64,000 nt of DNA from CAYVQF01 sp964454015. Its GTDB lineage: Bacteria > Myxococcota_A > Bradymonadia > UBA4248. Shown piece by piece: positions 35,268 through 44,100 of the stretch. Position 1 is the first letter of the stretch; every line of letters begins with the position of its first letter. The notes under the pieces are model-generated. The model worked only from the letters and a program-made list of their open reading frames with translations. It did not search any database and had not been told where the DNA came from. The position numbers and the translations under genes were made by a program. Location: the NCBI GenBank assembly GCA_964454015.1, contig CAYVQF010000002.1:176843-240842 (forward strand), written 5' to 3'.

Positions 35268-36458
35268 TTACTTGGGGGGCTGAACGGTGACGCCAGGGAA
35301 AGGTTCGGCAGGGCGTGAGAAGTAATAGCCTTGCAGCATATCGCAGCTCATGGCGGTGAGGGTCGCAGCCTCTTGCGCCGTCTCGACACCTTCGGCGACG
35401 ACCTGCATCTCCATGGAATGGCACAGATCGACGAGGTTGTGCACGAGTTTCTGTTTGACTGGGTTGGCGTTGATGTCTCTGACCAGAAACATGTCGATTT
35501 TGACGATCTCTGGCTCGAGGACCACGAAGCTGGAGAGGGAGGCGTAGCCCGCGCCGATGTCGTCGAGGGCAAAGCGGTAGCCCATGGCGCGCAGCGCCTG
35601 GGCTCGCCGTTCGAGCTCGGGAACATGGAGAATGGAGGCGCGTTCAGTGAGCTCGAGGACGACCCGCTGGGCGATGCCATGTAGGGGGTTGTCATCAGCC
35701 AGGAGGGCATTGTCCGTGAGATCTGCTGGGTGGAGGTTGACGAAGATGTCACCTACGGGGGTGTGCTCCAAGACGTCCTTCGTGACATGCGCGCGGATGA
35801 CCCGGCTGAGCTCCGGGAGGCGGTGCACGGCCTCGGCCCCTGCGAGGAGGAGGCCCGGGTTGGAGAGGATCGGGTCGCGACTGCGCAAGAGCGCTTCGTA
35901 GCCATGGATGGTGTAGTCGTTGGCGTTGACGATGGGTTGGAATGCCATCCACACGGAGCTGAGGGCGTTGTCGAAGCGCACCGAAGTGCCAGCGAGGTCG
36001 GCGACGATGCCCTCGGTGAGACCGCTGGCTTCGATCATCTGGCGCCGCGCGTTGGCCATGCGCCCCAATTTGACGGCGCGCTGGACCGTTGCGACGAAGT
36101 CCTCGTTGTCAAAGGGTTTTTTGAAGTAATGTAGGGCGCCGAGGCGGATGGCCTCCATGGCGGTGTCGAGGGAGGGCGCGCCGGTCATGAAGACGACGGG
36201 CACATCCAAGTCGAGCTTGCGGATCTCGCGCAGCAGTTGCAGCCCGTTCATATCGGGGAGGCCGATGTCACTGATCACCACGTCGAACTTGCGTTGCTCC
36301 AAGAGAGCCAGCGCTTCGACGGGTGATTCCATGAGGGTCAGCTCGACGCCACTGGGCAGGAGAATGCGCTTCACCATGCGGAGGATGGCGGGCTCGTCGT
36401 CGACGACCAGGATCTGAGGGGGCAGAGCGCGGCTCGCTGGGTGGTTTTCGTTAGGCAT
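35268..36458 (-). CDS. Response regulator with EAL cyclic-di-GMP phosphodiesterase domain
   Basis: 396 residues. The receiver (about 15-130) is complete: acidic pair V-V-D20-D21-E, phospho-acceptor D64 (VISDIGLPDMNG), the Thr in VFMTGAP and the Lys in FKKPF. The EAL domain (about 170-385) has GYEALLR, FVNLHP, ELTER, LDDIGAGYAS, VKIDMFLVRD, VVAEGVET and QGYYFSRP. The catalytic metal residues are all present; the DDFGTG loop reads DDIGAG, a mild change. It should hydrolyse c-di-GMP when phosphorylated. Its kinase may be the hybrid sensor encoded next upstream on the same strand. It is also the first gene before hemN, so haem genes could share its transcript. Confidence 0.94.
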   Translation of the reverse strand: MPNENHPASRALPPQILVVDDEPAILRMVKRILLPSGVELTLMESPVEALALLEQRKFDVVISDIGLPDMNGLQLLREIRKLDLDVPVVFMTGAPSLDTAMEAIRLGALHYFKKPFDNEDFVATVQRAVKLGRMANARRQMIEASGLTEGIVADLAGTSVRFDNALSSVWMAFQPIVNANDYTIHGYEALLRSRDPILSNPGLLLAGAEAVHRLPELSRVIRAHVTKDVLEHTPVGDIFVNLHPADLTDNALLADDNPLHGIAQRVVLELTERASILHVPELERRAQALRAMGYRFALDDIGAGYASLSSFVVLEPEIVKIDMFLVRDINANPVKQKLVHNLVDLCHSMEMQVVAEGVETAQEAATLTAMSCDMLQGYYFSRPAEPFPGVTVQPPK

Positions 36459-36555
36459 GGATGAGGCTCAGGTCTTATGGGGTGTCCGAGAGGTCGCTCG
36501 GGAATGATGTGGTGAAGACGCATGGCCCTCGCGATTGGCACTAAGCTAGGTCCGA

Positions 36556-36581
36556 CTGCACGTTCTGTCTAGCTCGTGCAG
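36556..36581. repeat. 7-bp inverted repeat between sensor kinase and REC-EAL genes
   Basis: CTGCACG (36556-36562) and CGTGCAG (36575-36581) are perfect inverse copies with a 12-base spacer, about 100 bases upstream of the REC-EAL start and 36 bases after the kinase stop. It lacks a T tract, so an operator is as likely as a processing hairpin. Confidence 0.35.
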
Positions 36582-36616
36582 GCGTCGATTTGGCTCTGCA
36601 GGGTGGTGGGGCCTAC

Positions 36617-38587
36617 TCAAAGCCGTGTGGTGAGGATGTGGGCCAGGGTGTGGTAGAGCGTGTCATAGGTGTAGGGTTTGGCGATGAAGGCCGAAACCTG
36701 GCGTCCTTTGAGCTGCCGTTGGACGGACTCTTCGTCGAGCCCGCTCGCCATGATGACGCGGACCTGGGGATCGATGATCTGCAGCCGGGCGAGGGTGGCG
36801 CAGCCGTCGAGGTCAGGCATGGTGAGGTCGAGAATGACGCAGTCGATGCGGCTGAGGTGCTGCTCGAAGAGCACCAGCCCTTGGCGGCCGCTGCTGGCGG
36901 TCCACACGGTTAGCCCCATGCGCTCACACATTCGACGCATGAGATCGCGCACGCCGTCCTCGTCCTCGATGATGAGCACTTGGCCCTGCAAGGGAGCGCC
37001 GCGGCGGCGATTGCGCTGGGTGGGGACATCGACGGTGCCCGGCGTTGCCTCGGGCGCGACCGGGAGGAGGATGCGGATGGAGGTGCCCTTGTTGGGGGCG
37101 CTGCGGACGAAAATGGCACCGCCGTGGCTCCGGACGATGCCCTGGACGGCGGCCATGCTCAGACCGCGTCCGGTGAACCTGGTGCTGAAGAAAGGCTCGA
37201 AGAGACGCTGCTGGGTCTCATGGTCCATCCCATGGCCCGTGTCATGCACTTCGACGAAGACGAAGTCACCTGCTGGCGGCGGGCTGCCGCTGCGGTCGTG
37301 GGCGCTGAGAGCGTCTTCGCCGTGGGAGCCCCAGCCGAGGCGAAGGGTGATGCGGCCGGTGTGCTCTCCGATGGCTTCGAGGGCGTTGGTCAGGAGGTTG
37401 ACGATGATCTGCTGGATCTGGGTGGCGTCGACCTGAACGGCGGGCAGGTGGCGCGGCATGTCCAGGTGAAGCTCGATGGTGCGGGGCACCATTGCCCGGA
37501 GCACGTGCCGGTGTTCGTCGATGAGCTGGGCGAGATCGAGGCGGCGCACTTGGACGCGGCCCTTGCCCGCATAAGCCAGCATGAGGCGAGTCAGTTCGGC
37601 GGCGCGCAGGGTCGCTTCGGTGGCTTCGCGCAGGGCCATGCGGCTGACATCACTGTTGGGGCCTTCGCACTGCGCCAGTTCGAGGTTTCCGAGGACGGTG
37701 GTGAGTAAGTTATTGAAGTCGTGGGCAATACCACCGGCCAACATGCCAATGCTTTCTTGGCGTTGGGCTTCGAAGAGGCGCCGCTCCAGGGCGAGCCGGT
37801 CCGCTTCGCCTTGTTTGCGCGTGCTGAGATCGCGAACGGTGACGATGATCGTGTCACCCTCTCCGAGGTCGGCACAGCGCACGGCGACTTCGGCCCAGAA
37901 TGGTTGTCCGGCGCAGGTTTTGGCTTGCCATTCAAAGAGCTGCGGCCCATGGGTGCGGGCGCGTTGCAAGTGCTCGATGGCGTTGTCCTTGGAGAAAGGC
38001 GGCTCACCGTCGCTGAGCTCGACGAAGCCCTTGTCGCACGGTATTTCGTGGTTGCAGGCGTAGAGTTCGGTGGCCGTGCGGTTGCTCTCAATGAGGCGCA
38101 GGGTCTGGGCCTCGTAGAGGAAGACGGCATCGCTCATGGCGTCGATGACGTTGCGCACTTTCTCCTGGGAGCGCCGCAGGCAGGTGTCGTCTCGAGCGGT
38201 GATGAGCCAAGCCGCGGTGTCGTGATAGTGAAGGGGTTGGCAGTGGCAGTGCAGCCAGAGCTTGCGGCCGTCGCGGTGCAGCCCCCAGGTGTCCGCTTGC
38301 GACGCGGCTTCCCCGGCGCGGCGCGGGCAGGGAAGGTCGAGAGCGCCGAGGAGTGTGGCCCAATCCTGTTCAATAATCTGCGGTTGGGGGTAGCCCAAGA
38401 GGTCGCAAGCGCTGGCGTTGGCCCAGAGGACCTTCGGGGAGACCATGCCTACAATGAGGAGGGGCGCGGCGACGGCATCGAAGAGCAGGGCCCAGCCAGC
38501 GGTGGCGCCCGCATTGGGGTCAGGGGGCTGCAGGTCAGGAAGGCCTGAGGGAGCCGCCGCATCTTCTCTGTGGCTTGTCGAGGTCAT
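36617..38587 (-). CDS. PAS hybrid sensor histidine kinase with C-terminal receiver
   Basis: 656 residues from the ATG giving MTSTSHREDAA; the longer reading adds a lead without domain character. There is no membrane segment, so it is a soluble sensor. Two PAS domains (about 30-140 and 150-265; LLIVGMVSPKVLWANASACDLLGYP, VFLYEAQTLRLIESNRTATELY) precede the HisKA box with H289 (GIAHDFNNLLTTVLGNLELAQ). The ATPase follows (IIVNLLTNALEAIGEH; VEVHDTGHGMD; GRGLSMAAVQGIV). The receiver has an acidic run VLIIEDEDG and D587 in DCVILDLTMPDLDG. The domain order is typical of soluble myxobacterial hybrid kinases. The adjacent REC-EAL protein is a plausible target. The PAS ligand is unknown. Confidence 0.94.
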   Translation of the reverse strand: MTSTSHREDAAAPSGLPDLQPPDPNAGATAGWALLFDAVAAPLLIVGMVSPKVLWANASACDLLGYPQPQIIEQDWATLLGALDLPCPRRAGEAASQADTWGLHRDGRKLWLHCHCQPLHYHDTAAWLITARDDTCLRRSQEKVRNVIDAMSDAVFLYEAQTLRLIESNRTATELYACNHEIPCDKGFVELSDGEPPFSKDNAIEHLQRARTHGPQLFEWQAKTCAGQPFWAEVAVRCADLGEGDTIIVTVRDLSTRKQGEADRLALERRLFEAQRQESIGMLAGGIAHDFNNLLTTVLGNLELAQCEGPNSDVSRMALREATEATLRAAELTRLMLAYAGKGRVQVRRLDLAQLIDEHRHVLRAMVPRTIELHLDMPRHLPAVQVDATQIQQIIVNLLTNALEAIGEHTGRITLRLGWGSHGEDALSAHDRSGSPPPAGDFVFVEVHDTGHGMDHETQQRLFEPFFSTRFTGRGLSMAAVQGIVRSHGGAIFVRSAPNKGTSIRILLPVAPEATPGTVDVPTQRNRRRGAPLQGQVLIIEDEDGVRDLMRRMCERMGLTVWTASSGRQGLVLFEQHLSRIDCVILDLTMPDLDGCATLARLQIIDPQVRVIMASGLDEESVQRQLKGRQVSAFIAKPYTYDTLYHTLAHILTTRL

Positions 38588-38845
38588 GGCGGTGGAAGTG
38601 GTGCCGCGTGCGCAGGGGGGAACCGACGGTGGTTCGGGGAACAACCTGTAAACGGTTGGGCAATAATGCCACACTCGTCGCCCAAGTACTAGCAAAATAG
38701 GGTGAATTCTTTACGCCTGCCCGGCCCGAGAGGACTTCCTATTCCAGGGCGCACCTTTAACCGTGTTGACCGTTGTCGACAAAGGCTGTCCACTTGGTGG
38801 CGAAGAGGTCGGCGGCGCAGGTTGTCGCGTGGGGGGCCCTTCGTT

Positions 38846-40351
38846 TCAGGGGTTCTCCCAGGCGGCAAAGCGGGCCGCGAGGGCATCGAAAGCGGAGAGG
38901 GCGTCTTCCCAGCGGTCCAGGGTGACGAGGTGGTCGTGCATGAAGATGCGATCGCCGTTGAGGGTGTTGTGGACTGAGAGGACGAAGTGGACGTCTTTGT
39001 TCTTGAGGGTCTGCCCCGAGAGGACGAAGACCTTGCCGATATTCTCTTCTCGCGCTGCGTCGATGGCTCTGCGCCGTCGCTCGTCGAGGCTGCCGCCGCC
39101 GTCGTCGACCAGGCTCTGGATGCGCTGGCGGGTTTCTTGTTCGGCGACGAAGCGGTAGCGCCTGGTCGCCGTGAGGACCGACTGGACCCGGGTGGCGCCG
39201 GCTTCCAGGGTCGTCTGGAGCGATGGGTTGGGCTCCACCACGACGAAGGCCCGCTCGGCCTGTGGCGCTTGGCGCACGGCCAGTCGCAGGCGTTTGTTCT
39301 GGGCCGGCACCCCGCCGATGTGGACGTCTGCGTCGAGGGCGAGGGTGCCCGAGGGGAGATCGGCCCGTGCTGCGATGGCGGCGCGCCCTTGCACGCTCTC
39401 ACCTGGCGCCAAGGAGGCGATGCGCAAGGGGGTCTCCAGGTCGACACTGGCGTCATCGTCGAGGCTGAGGTGCAGCATGATGTCACGGGCCGTCGACTGG
39501 CCCTGGTTGGTCAAAGTGAAGTTTATTTCAGCGTTTTCGTTGGCGTCCAAGGTGCCATCGTTGTTGCCACGCGCGTCGTCGAAGCCGATGTCGAGGGCCA
39601 GGGTGGCCTGGCCGCTGTGCTCGGCGATGGCGCGGCGCACCGTGTCTGGCAGCTCGAGGGGCACCCAATCGCGCACCCCAGGCAGGCGCAACTGTAAGAC
39701 GGCCCCTGGGCTCCAGAGATCGGCCGCGGCCTGCGCGATTGGAAAGTCCACCCTGCCCTCGGCAAAGGCCTGTCCGGGATAGCGCGCGCCGTTCGGGGTG
39801 ACGAGGTCGGCGTCGCCGTGGGGCCATTGGGTGGGGCAGACGCCGTCTTCGACCACGCGCTCCGTGACTTGGCTCTTGACGGTCTCGACCACGTGCTCCC
39901 CGACGGTGTAGTGGAGCAGGATGGCGGAGGCGATGAGCGAGACCCCCAGGGTGACACCCGCGACGGTCCAGGCAGCGGTGTCGTCGCGCTGGCAGTCTTG
40001 GTCGTCGAAAAAGCAGTCGTCGTTCATGGCGGCCATGGTGCCCGCCGCGCCAAAGCCGGTGAGGGCGACACTGGCGACGCCGATCCAGCCCATCTCGGTA
40101 TCATAGACCCGGTTGGCGCGCTCGAGGTGTACCACGTCGTGTTCGCGCACCCGCTGGCAGGTGCGGTCGAGGACGACGCTGAGGGCACCCTGAACGAAGG
40201 TGACCTGGTGCGCTTGGAAAGTCACCTGCTCGTCGACGATGCGCGGGTTGCGAATGACGGTCGTCGCGTGCTGCTCCGTCAAGGAGTAAGAACAGTGTTG
40301 GCAACAAAAGGCGGTGAGCACGGCAACGGCCAAAATGGTCCGTGTTTGCAT
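38846..40351 (-). CDS. Orphan envelope protein with CARDB-like domain
   Basis: 501 residues; start at the ATG behind AGGAG (7-base spacing). The N-terminus is a signal sequence (MQTRTILAVAVLTAFCCQHC), possibly a lipoprotein signal though the lipobox is poor. One or two hydrophobic stretches at about 75-135 (IGVASVALTGFGAAGTMAAM; WTVAGVTLGVSLIASAILLHYTV) flank a small acidic Cys-containing loop (DDCFFDDQDCQRDD). A beta domain with a CARDB/DUF11-like pattern follows (LDANENAEINFTLTNQGQSTARDIMLHLSLDDD). The C-terminal part is alpha/beta (KVFVLSGQTLKNKDVHFVLSVHN). I do not recognise the family. It is divergent from the PilZ gene, with a 274-base gap between them. Confidence 0.72.
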   Translation of the reverse strand: MQTRTILAVAVLTAFCCQHCSYSLTEQHATTVIRNPRIVDEQVTFQAHQVTFVQGALSVVLDRTCQRVREHDVVHLERANRVYDTEMGWIGVASVALTGFGAAGTMAAMNDDCFFDDQDCQRDDTAAWTVAGVTLGVSLIASAILLHYTVGEHVVETVKSQVTERVVEDGVCPTQWPHGDADLVTPNGARYPGQAFAEGRVDFPIAQAAADLWSPGAVLQLRLPGVRDWVPLELPDTVRRAIAEHSGQATLALDIGFDDARGNNDGTLDANENAEINFTLTNQGQSTARDIMLHLSLDDDASVDLETPLRIASLAPGESVQGRAAIAARADLPSGTLALDADVHIGGVPAQNKRLRLAVRQAPQAERAFVVVEPNPSLQTTLEAGATRVQSVLTATRRYRFVAEQETRQRIQSLVDDGGGSLDERRRRAIDAAREENIGKVFVLSGQTLKNKDVHFVLSVHNTLNGDRIFMHDHLVTLDRWEDALSAFDALAARFAAWENP

Positions 40352-40511
40352 CGCGAAGCTCCTGAAGCTGAGTCGTGGGCGTTCGGGAAAGAACCCGAGC
40401 CCAAGGGACTTCCGTGGCCTGAGTGTATTCATGGCGACCTTGTTTTTCTGTCTAGAGTCCACGTCCGTCGAGGCGTGCGCGCCGCGGCCGCCTGGCGGCA
40501 AGGTCGGCTTT

Positions 40512-40539
40512 TTGGCGCACTCGCCGCGTCGATTATGAT
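40512..40539 (+). promoter_or_regulatory. sigma70-type promoter for the PilZ gene
   Basis: TTGGCG (40512-40517), a 16-base spacer and TATGAT (40534-40539) form a plausible promoter. Transcription would begin near 40546, 80 bases before the chosen ATG at 40626. Confidence 0.4.
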
Positions 40540-40625
40540 AGCGGTGGTCGTCCAAGGTCGGGACGGCTGGGCCGTGCATTGTGTGGCCCATTCTTTCACC
40601 GAAAGTCAAGCAGGGAAGCGCCGTG

Positions 40626-41000
40626 ATGATGACAACATCCAAAGCATTTCGCAGAAGTCGACGGGCACGGGTAGAGGCGAAGGTCAGCGTGGTGGAGCCA
40701 GGGCATCCTGGGCGCGCCGATTTCGAAGTGCTCGATGTCTCCGAAGGGGGGCTTTTTTTGGCGGATGACGCGGCTTTTGCGCAGGAGTCTTCCATGCGCG
40801 TGGGCGTGACTTTGGCCGAAGGGATGACGGTGTGGGCCTGGGGTCAAGTGCGTTGGCGGGGTCTCAAAGACGGGATTCGCGGGGTGGGTTTGGCTTTGTC
40901 CTTCGATGGTCCTGAGTTATCGGTCCTGTGGCGCGACATGGTGATGCGTTGGGTGCAGGCGCACAATTTGGCACTGCTGGCAGGTTTGCGGACCAACTAA
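40626..41000 (+). CDS. PilZ-domain cyclic-di-GMP receptor
   Basis: 124 residues from the ATG behind AGGGAAG; an in-frame GTG 45 bases upstream would add a lead (MWPILS) not typical of the family. The PilZ signature is complete: R-x3-R at 9-13 (RRSRR) and D37-x-S39-x-x-G42 (DVSEGG), the residues that clamp c-di-GMP. The chain is a single PilZ barrel (VRWRGLKDGIRGVGLALSF closes it) plus a C-terminal helix with RDMVMRWVQAHN. It has no output domain, so it likely acts by protein contact. An EAL phosphodiesterase is encoded 4 kb away, and the next gene downstream, 104 bases on, is the pseudokinase-propeller gene. Confidence 0.92.
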   Translation: MMTTSKAFRRSRRARVEAKVSVVEPGHPGRADFEVLDVSEGGLFLADDAAFAQESSMRVGVTLAEGMTVWAWGQVRWRGLKDGIRGVGLALSFDGPELSVLWRDMVMRWVQAHNLALLAGLRTN

Positions 41001-41104
41001 TAGGGATGGGCGACCTTGCCATGCCAGTCTAGAGGGGCTTAAATGTGGGGGTTCGATCTGACGACAGGCGAGGTCGCCTCCAAGTATCGATAGGCAAGTC
41101 TCCG

Positions 41105-44100
41105 ATGACATCAGTGCATCCCGACGAGCAGCTTCTGGCCGATCATTACAAGCATTTTCGCGTTCTTTTTCGCGCGCCGCGCGGCCTCTTGGCCCGCGGG
41201 GTGACGCGGGGTGGGCGCACGGAGCTGTTGCGCTTGGTGTTGCCCGAGGAGGGCGAGCGCGCGACCTTGCAAGCGGGTCTGCGCGGCTATTGGGAGGCGC
41301 TGGAGGCGGTGTCTCATCCTGGGGTCGCTTGGCCCAAGAAGGTGTTGGGGCCCGCGCCGCTGCTCGGTCTGGTTTATGCCTCTTCACCGGGTGCGATGAC
41401 GCTGGCTGACGTGGTCTTTGCGCCGGAGATGGCCATGGCGCCGGCGGCTTTGGTGGGGCGCTTGGTGCCGGTAGCGGAGGCGCTATCGGTGCTGCACGCG
41501 GCGCGTCTGGTGCACGGTGCGGTGGCTCCCGTGACGATGGTGCACGAGAAGCGCGGAGGGGAGCCCGGATTGCGTCTTTTCGATGCGGGGCTTTATCGGC
41601 ACCTGCGTCCTCTGGAGGTGCGTGAGGTCCTGGGCGCGGGTCCTTCACCTGCACGCAGCTATCCCCCCAATTTTGCATCAGATGTCCGTGCCATGGGCTT
41701 TACGCTCCTCTGGTTGCACAGCCTGAGCGAGGAGCGCACCTCGTGGCTGCACGGGACGCAATGGCCCGAGGCGATGGTGGACCTGGCGCGGCGGGCGGTG
41801 CGTAAGCATCCGCTGCGATCTTCGACCTTGGTGCGTGAGCTGCGCCGCATCGCGAGCCAGTGGGACAAGCTGCGCAGAGCAGGGGTCGTGCGTGAGCGCT
41901 CGCCCCTGCTGAGCACCCAAGGTGCCTTCCTTGGTGAGCGGGTCCCGTGGGCGGCAGAGGAGGTCGAAGAGGAAGGGGGCGCCAGGGAGGTGGAGGACCT
42001 CGGTGGCGACGGCGAAGTCGAGGACGACGCTGCGGCTGTGGCGGCTGCGGGTCAGGAGAGCGCGTCCCCCACTTTGGGCGCACGCCCCGTGTCAGTGGAA
42101 ACCAGTGAGACATTGAGCGAGACGCCGGAAGACGGGACGGTCCCGCCACCTCCGCCGATGGAGGCGCCCGAGAAGTCGCGGCCGCGATTGCTTGGGGTGG
42201 TGCGTGACGACGTCGTCGAGGAAGGGGCCGAGCTGGATGGTGAGGATGCGCTCGATGATGCGGCGCTCTTCAGTCCTAGAGGCGAAGTGGTGGTGACGAG
42301 CCATGTGCTCAAGCCGGATCGTCACTATGGTGAGGTGGAGCGTCCGTGGTCGTCCATGCGCTTGCGGCTGACGGCCTTCGTGCTTTTGGTTGCGGCGCTG
42401 GTCTTGACGGTGCTGGTGGTGCAACGGGTGCTGCAGGAGGACGTGCCGCGTCAGGTGGCGCCGGCGGTGGCCGAGGGGCGTCATCGCGCGTTGCTGCCGC
42501 TGCAGTGGGGTGTGCATGCAGAGGCGGTGGCGGTGTCGCGTTCGGCGACCTATGTCGGCTACTGTAGCGACAACGTCGGGGTGGTTTTTGCGGCAGAAGA
42601 TTTGGCGCCGGTGGGTCAGTTTTGGCCCGATGGCGATGGCTGTGTGGCCATGGCCTTCGTGGGTGATGGCCCGGATTTGACTTTTGCCGATGATGAGGGG
42701 CGGATCTACTGGGTGGACGTGGTTGGGGGTGAGGCCCCACAGCTCGCGGGGATGCTGCATGCGCGCGTGAGGCGCTTGTGGCACGGTCGGGGTGTGGGAG
42801 AGGTTCTGGCAGAGGTGCTCCCTGATGAGGGAGTGGCCGCATGGGTGGCCATGGGGGACGGGCAGGTTCGCGGGCGCTTTGGCTGGAGCGCGGGGGCGTT
42901 TTCTTGTGCCGGTGGCTCAGAGCATTTTGCGCTGCTGGCTTCGGGGAACCAATTGGTGGCGCTGTCTGTGGCCGATGGCAGTGAGCTGCGGCGGTTGCGG
43001 GCGAGTGGGCGCGTGTTGGCCTGCGCCGTTTCGGGTGATGGCAGATCGCTGGCGGCGTTATTGGAGGATGGTAGCCTGTGGCAGTGGTCGGGTCCGTGGG
43101 CGACGGAGCCCGTGAATCTGCGGCCAGCGAAGGCGCTGCAGGCCTCTGAGGCGTCGCAGCTACGGCTTTTTTATGGTGCGAAGGCTGAGCAGTTGTGGCT
43201 GGTCGACGATGCCCAGGTGTGGTCGCTGCACAGCACGACGGGCTATGTGGAGCACGGGGAGGAGTGCCGGCGCTGTAAGGCCGCTCGCGGTCCCCTGTGG
43301 TTGTTGCCGTCGCCACGGCGGCATCATTTGGTGCGTCTCGATCGGGACAGGATCGAGGCGATTGATTTGGCGGACGATGTGGTGCTGAGGCCGGATGTGG
43401 TCCAGCCGGTGCACGTGGGATCGGTGTTTCTGCCAGACGGCGTGCGGGTGTTCTCGGTGTACAATCCGCGGATCCAGGGGGGAGAGGAGCGTAGCGGGGG
43501 TCACTTTGCGCGTTGGGACCTGGTGGAGGGCGTCCAGAGCGCAGGCCTGGCCTTTCGCGGTGAGGCCTATGCTGCGGCGATCTCAGAGGGCGGCGGTCGT
43601 GCGTTGGTGGCGGTGCATGAGGCGGGGCTACATCGGGTGCTGCTTGTGGACATCGATGGCTTTACCCTATTGGCATCGCGGACCCTTGGCAGCCGGGTGA
43701 CCAAGCTGCAGTGGTCGTTGGATGAGCGGTATTTTTTGGTGGAGATGGCCTACCATGGGAGCGCGCTTTTCTTCGTGGGCGCCGATGGGATGTCGGCTCA
43801 GCAGGCCGTGTTGCAGGAGGTCGATGCCTGGGGGCGTGACAAGGTGGTGGCGATCTACAGGGATAGCCACATTTTGATTTGGAATGGTGTGGACTTGCGA
43901 GGGGAGAAGCTGGGCGGTGGGCGTTCTTCCGTGGCGATCCTGAGTGGGCGAGAGATCCGTGACTGGGAGGTGGATGGCCTGGTGACGCATCCCTTTTCGC
44001 GTTGGGCCGTGCTGTGGGGAGCAGGTGGGGCGCTGGCGCTACACCTGGAGAGTCGACATGCGGTGCATCTGGGGGTGAACGCGGCGGAGGGGGCCTATTT

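Noticed and set aside
35268..36458. REC-EAL protein as a degenerate, inactive EAL because of DDIGAG
   Set aside because: All metal-binding and catalytic residues (E in EAL, N, E in ELTE, DD, K, E in AEGVE, Q) are present; the loop change alone is not enough to call it inactive.
38655..38680. sigma54-like TGGCA...TTGC upstream of the hybrid kinase
   Set aside because: The GG-to-GC spacing is three bases too short for a sigma54 promoter.
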